The notes beneath the pieces were generated by a model, which was not told where the DNA came from, searched no databases, and saw only the letters and a list, made by a program, of their open reading frames with translations. Both the position numbers and the translations under genes were made by a program. A DNA stretch of 5,532 nucleotides from Candidatus Roizmanbacteria bacterium CG22_combo_CG10-13_8_21_14_all_34_12 (GTDB taxonomy: Bacteria > Patescibacteriota > Microgenomatia > UBA1406 > GWC2-37-13), in contig PCTC01000005.1 in assembly GCA_002786595.1 (NCBI GenBank), positions 1-5,532 of the forward strand. Reading direction: 5' to 3'. Positions 4,705-5,532 of the stretch are shown in pieces (the first letter of the stretch is position 1; the number at the start of each line of letters is the position of its first letter).

Positions 4705-4964
4705 TTTAAAAGTTGATTAACGATTCTGTAGACATCTTTACGATGATGAATTAAAACAATATGAATTTCTTGTGAGGTTTTTCTATAAACAATCCGATAG
4801 TTTCCAATTCGTGCACGAAAAATATCTTTAAAACCGGAAAGCTTTACTTCATTTATTATTGAATTTTCTATTAAAGAACTAATTTTTCTAGTGACAGCAA
4901 TTTGATCAATTTTGGGAATTTTCCTTAATTCCTTTTTAGCTCTTGAAGAAACTATTATCTTCAT
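4701..4964 (-). CDS. RelE/ParE-superfamily toxin (type II toxin-antitoxin)
   Basis: The 87-residue protein has the usual size and order of the superfamily. It begins MKIIVSSRAKKELRKIP, followed by two helices, VKLSGFKDIFRARIGNYRIV (40-59) in place of the common 'kL.g..g.yRiRvGdYRiiY', and HHRKDVY (73-79). R50, R52, R57 and the H73/H74-R75-Y79 group occupy the positions of residues that bind or cut ribosome-bound mRNA in RelE-like members, so an mRNA interferase is likely, though ParE-type gyrase poisons share the fold. Its ATG overlaps the antitoxin's stop (ATGA, 4961-4964) and its stop overlaps the alkyltransferase start (ATGA, 4701-4704), so all three are translationally coupled. The frame is intact. 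Confidence 0.9.
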   Translation of the reverse strand: MKIIVSSRAKKELRKIPKIDQIAVTRKISSLIENSIINEVKLSGFKDIFRARIGNYRIVYRKTSQEIHIVLIHHRKDVYRIVNQLLK

Positions 4965-5200
4965 ATATTAAGTTCTTTTAAAACCTTGTCAAAGTCTTCT
5001 CCCTTTTTAAAATCGGTTGTTTCTACGGCTCTTTTATCAATATTATCTTCAATAAATGCAACAATCTTTTCGTAAAGATCTTTACCTAATAAGTAACCCT
5101 TGATTTTATTACGATTTTCAACAGCAATTGGATAATATAATGCTTCTCTAATTGCTTTAGATGGATTAATTTTGAGCTGGGAAATAGATATGGTATTCAT
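4961..5200 (-). CDS. Phd/YefM-family antitoxin
   Basis: From the ATG at 5200 the protein has 79 residues. The N-terminal DNA-binding fold shows the family pattern: MNTISISQLKINPSKAIREA, then YYPIAVENRNKIKGYLLGKDLYEKI. The rest (about 48-79, FIEDNIDKRAVETTDFKKGE then DFDKVLKELNI) is the charged toxin-neutralising tail. It is first in the cassette, the usual order, and overlaps the RelE-type toxin by ATGA. A TTG at 5239 in the same frame would add 13 residues (TKDLVIDTIVIIM), but that TTG is the start of the -35 TTGACA of its own promoter and cannot be transcribed from it, so the ATG is the start. It should repress its promoter with the toxin as co-repressor through the half-sites at 5226-5255. 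Confidence 0.88.
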   Translation of the reverse strand: MNTISISQLKINPSKAIREALYYPIAVENRNKIKGYLLGKDLYEKIVAFIEDNIDKRAVETTDFKKGEDFDKVLKELNI

Positions 5201-5210
5201 TATAATAACA

Positions 5211-5239
5211 ATAGTATCAATCACCAGGTCTTTTGTCAA
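5211..5239 (-). promoter_or_regulatory. Strong promoter of the toxin-antitoxin-alkyltransferase cassette
   Basis: On the minus strand, a perfect -35 TTGACA (5239-5234) is followed after exactly 17 bp by -10 TACTAT (5216-5211), which is preceded by TG one base earlier (TGATACTAT, an extended -10). Transcription is expected to begin near 5204, only about 4 nt before the antitoxin ATG at 5200. The message is therefore probably leaderless or nearly so, which fits the lack of a Shine-Dalgarno sequence. Confidence 0.7.
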
Positions 5240-5255
5240 GACCTATTTATAGGTC
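5226..5255. promoter_or_regulatory. Three alternating AGGTC/GACCT half-sites, antitoxin operator
   Basis: AGGTCTT (5226-5232) and AAGACCT (5238-5244) are perfect inverted arms 5 bp apart. The second half-site also pairs with a third: GACCTAT (5240-5246) and ATAGGTC (5249-5255), perfect 7-bp arms 2 bp apart. The array covers the -35 box and upstream DNA, and its outer edge runs into the DUF167 gene's TGA. Alternating half-sites over the promoter are what conditional cooperativity in Phd/YefM-toxin repression uses. I infer that this is the operator. Confidence 0.6.
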
Positions 5256-5475
5256 ATATAGTTATCTCAATAATTTTTTCTTTCGATTTTTCTCCGGAGA
5301 TAATATTAATCTTTGAAATTGTTGTACTAAAATATTTCGCCAATGTTTTTACAATTTCTTTATTGGCCTTTCCTTTTTCCGGAAGAGAGTTAATAGAAAT
5401 AGAATAATGGGCCTCATCAATTTTGATCAACTTTTTTATCTTTGCCTTAGTTTTTACTCTGACAAAAATTTTCAT
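5254..5475 (-). CDS. DUF167 / UPF0235 (YggU-like) family protein
   Basis: The 73-residue protein shows the family core: MKIFVRVKTKAKIKKLI at the N-terminus, then LPEKGKANKEIVKTLAKYF (31-49) matching the diagnostic 'P.kGkAN.ei...La..f', and INIISGEKSKEKIIEI (56-71) matching 'i.i.sG.ksR.K.v.i'. Members are small cytoplasmic alpha/beta proteins of unknown function. The ATG at 5475 fits the family start; a TTG at 5505 in the same frame would add ten residues inside the upstream gene and is rejected. The gene begins 10 bp after the probable panC stop, so the two are likely co-transcribed. It ends 53 bp before the antitoxin ATG, inside the operator. Confidence 0.88.
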   Translation of the reverse strand: MKIFVRVKTKAKIKKLIKIDEAHYSISINSLPEKGKANKEIVKTLAKYFSTTISKINIISGEKSKEKIIEITI

Positions 5476-5485
5476 AGAAATAACT

Positions 5486-5532
5486 TTATATAATAATATT
5501 ATCAATTAACCTTGTTTTACCAACAAACGCAG
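5486..5532 (-). CDS. panC: C-terminal end of a probable pantothenate synthetase (PanC), truncated by window edge
   Basis: Only the last 14 codons and the stop are inside the window. On the minus strand, after two leading bases, they read AFVGKTRLIDNIII then TAA (5488-5486). GxTRLIDN is the signature of the PanC C-terminus, where the enzyme that joins pantoate and beta-alanine with ATP ends. The identification rests on this short motif alone. The stop is 10 bp before the DUF167 ATG, indicating a shared operon. Confidence 0.6.
   Translation of the reverse strand, partial: AFVGKTRLIDNIII

Noticed and set aside
5201..5239. TTG at 5239 as the antitoxin start
   Set aside because: It is the first triplet of the -35 TTGACA; the transcript would begin downstream of it.
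5240..5255. The GACCTAT palindrome as a terminator for DUF167
   Set aside because: The loop is only 2 nt and no T-run follows on the minus strand; an operator fits better.

Overview
The window is AT-rich (roughly 30% G+C), with short, tightly packed genes, stop codons TAA, TAG and TGA all in use, and almost no recognisable Shine-Dalgarno sequences. It looks like a bacterial chromosome segment. A streamlined lineage such as Patescibacteria/CPR fits the Dus and LUD protein styles and the many orphan small proteins, but this is an inference and not proven.

Layout. (1) 3-1730: the 3' part of a tRNA-dihydrouridine synthase gene (+) converges on, and overlaps, a LUD-domain protein gene (-). The LUD gene is divergent from an HxlR-type regulator gene (+), and the shared 89-bp spacer carries repeated TAGTA/TACTA boxes that look like operators. 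(2) 1731-2541: a degenerate palindromic repeat, then a nucleotidyltransferase-fold gene (-) broken by one in-frame TAA. (3) 2542-4311: a four-repeat TPR protein (-), then two unrelated orphan membrane proteins in convergent orientation. A 21-bp imperfect direct repeat flanks the first membrane-protein gene. (4) 4383-5532 (all -): the tail of a probable panC, a DUF167 protein, then a three-gene cassette of Phd/YefM antitoxin, RelE/ParE toxin and an O6-alkylguanine-DNA alkyltransferase domain. The cassette genes are joined by two 4-bp ATGA overlaps. A strong promoter, overlaid by three AGGTC/GACCT half-sites, drives the cassette almost leaderlessly. The alkyltransferase is G+C-rich (about 59% against 25% next door) and carries a one-base frameshift in a C5 run just before its catalytic PCHR motif.

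The most notable points are the alkyltransferase coupled to a toxin-antitoxin pair, the two broken genes whose full sense can be rebuilt by one edit each, and the two well-formed operator regions. In two places an apparent TTG start is really the start of a TTGACA -35 box, so the downstream ATG is preferred.
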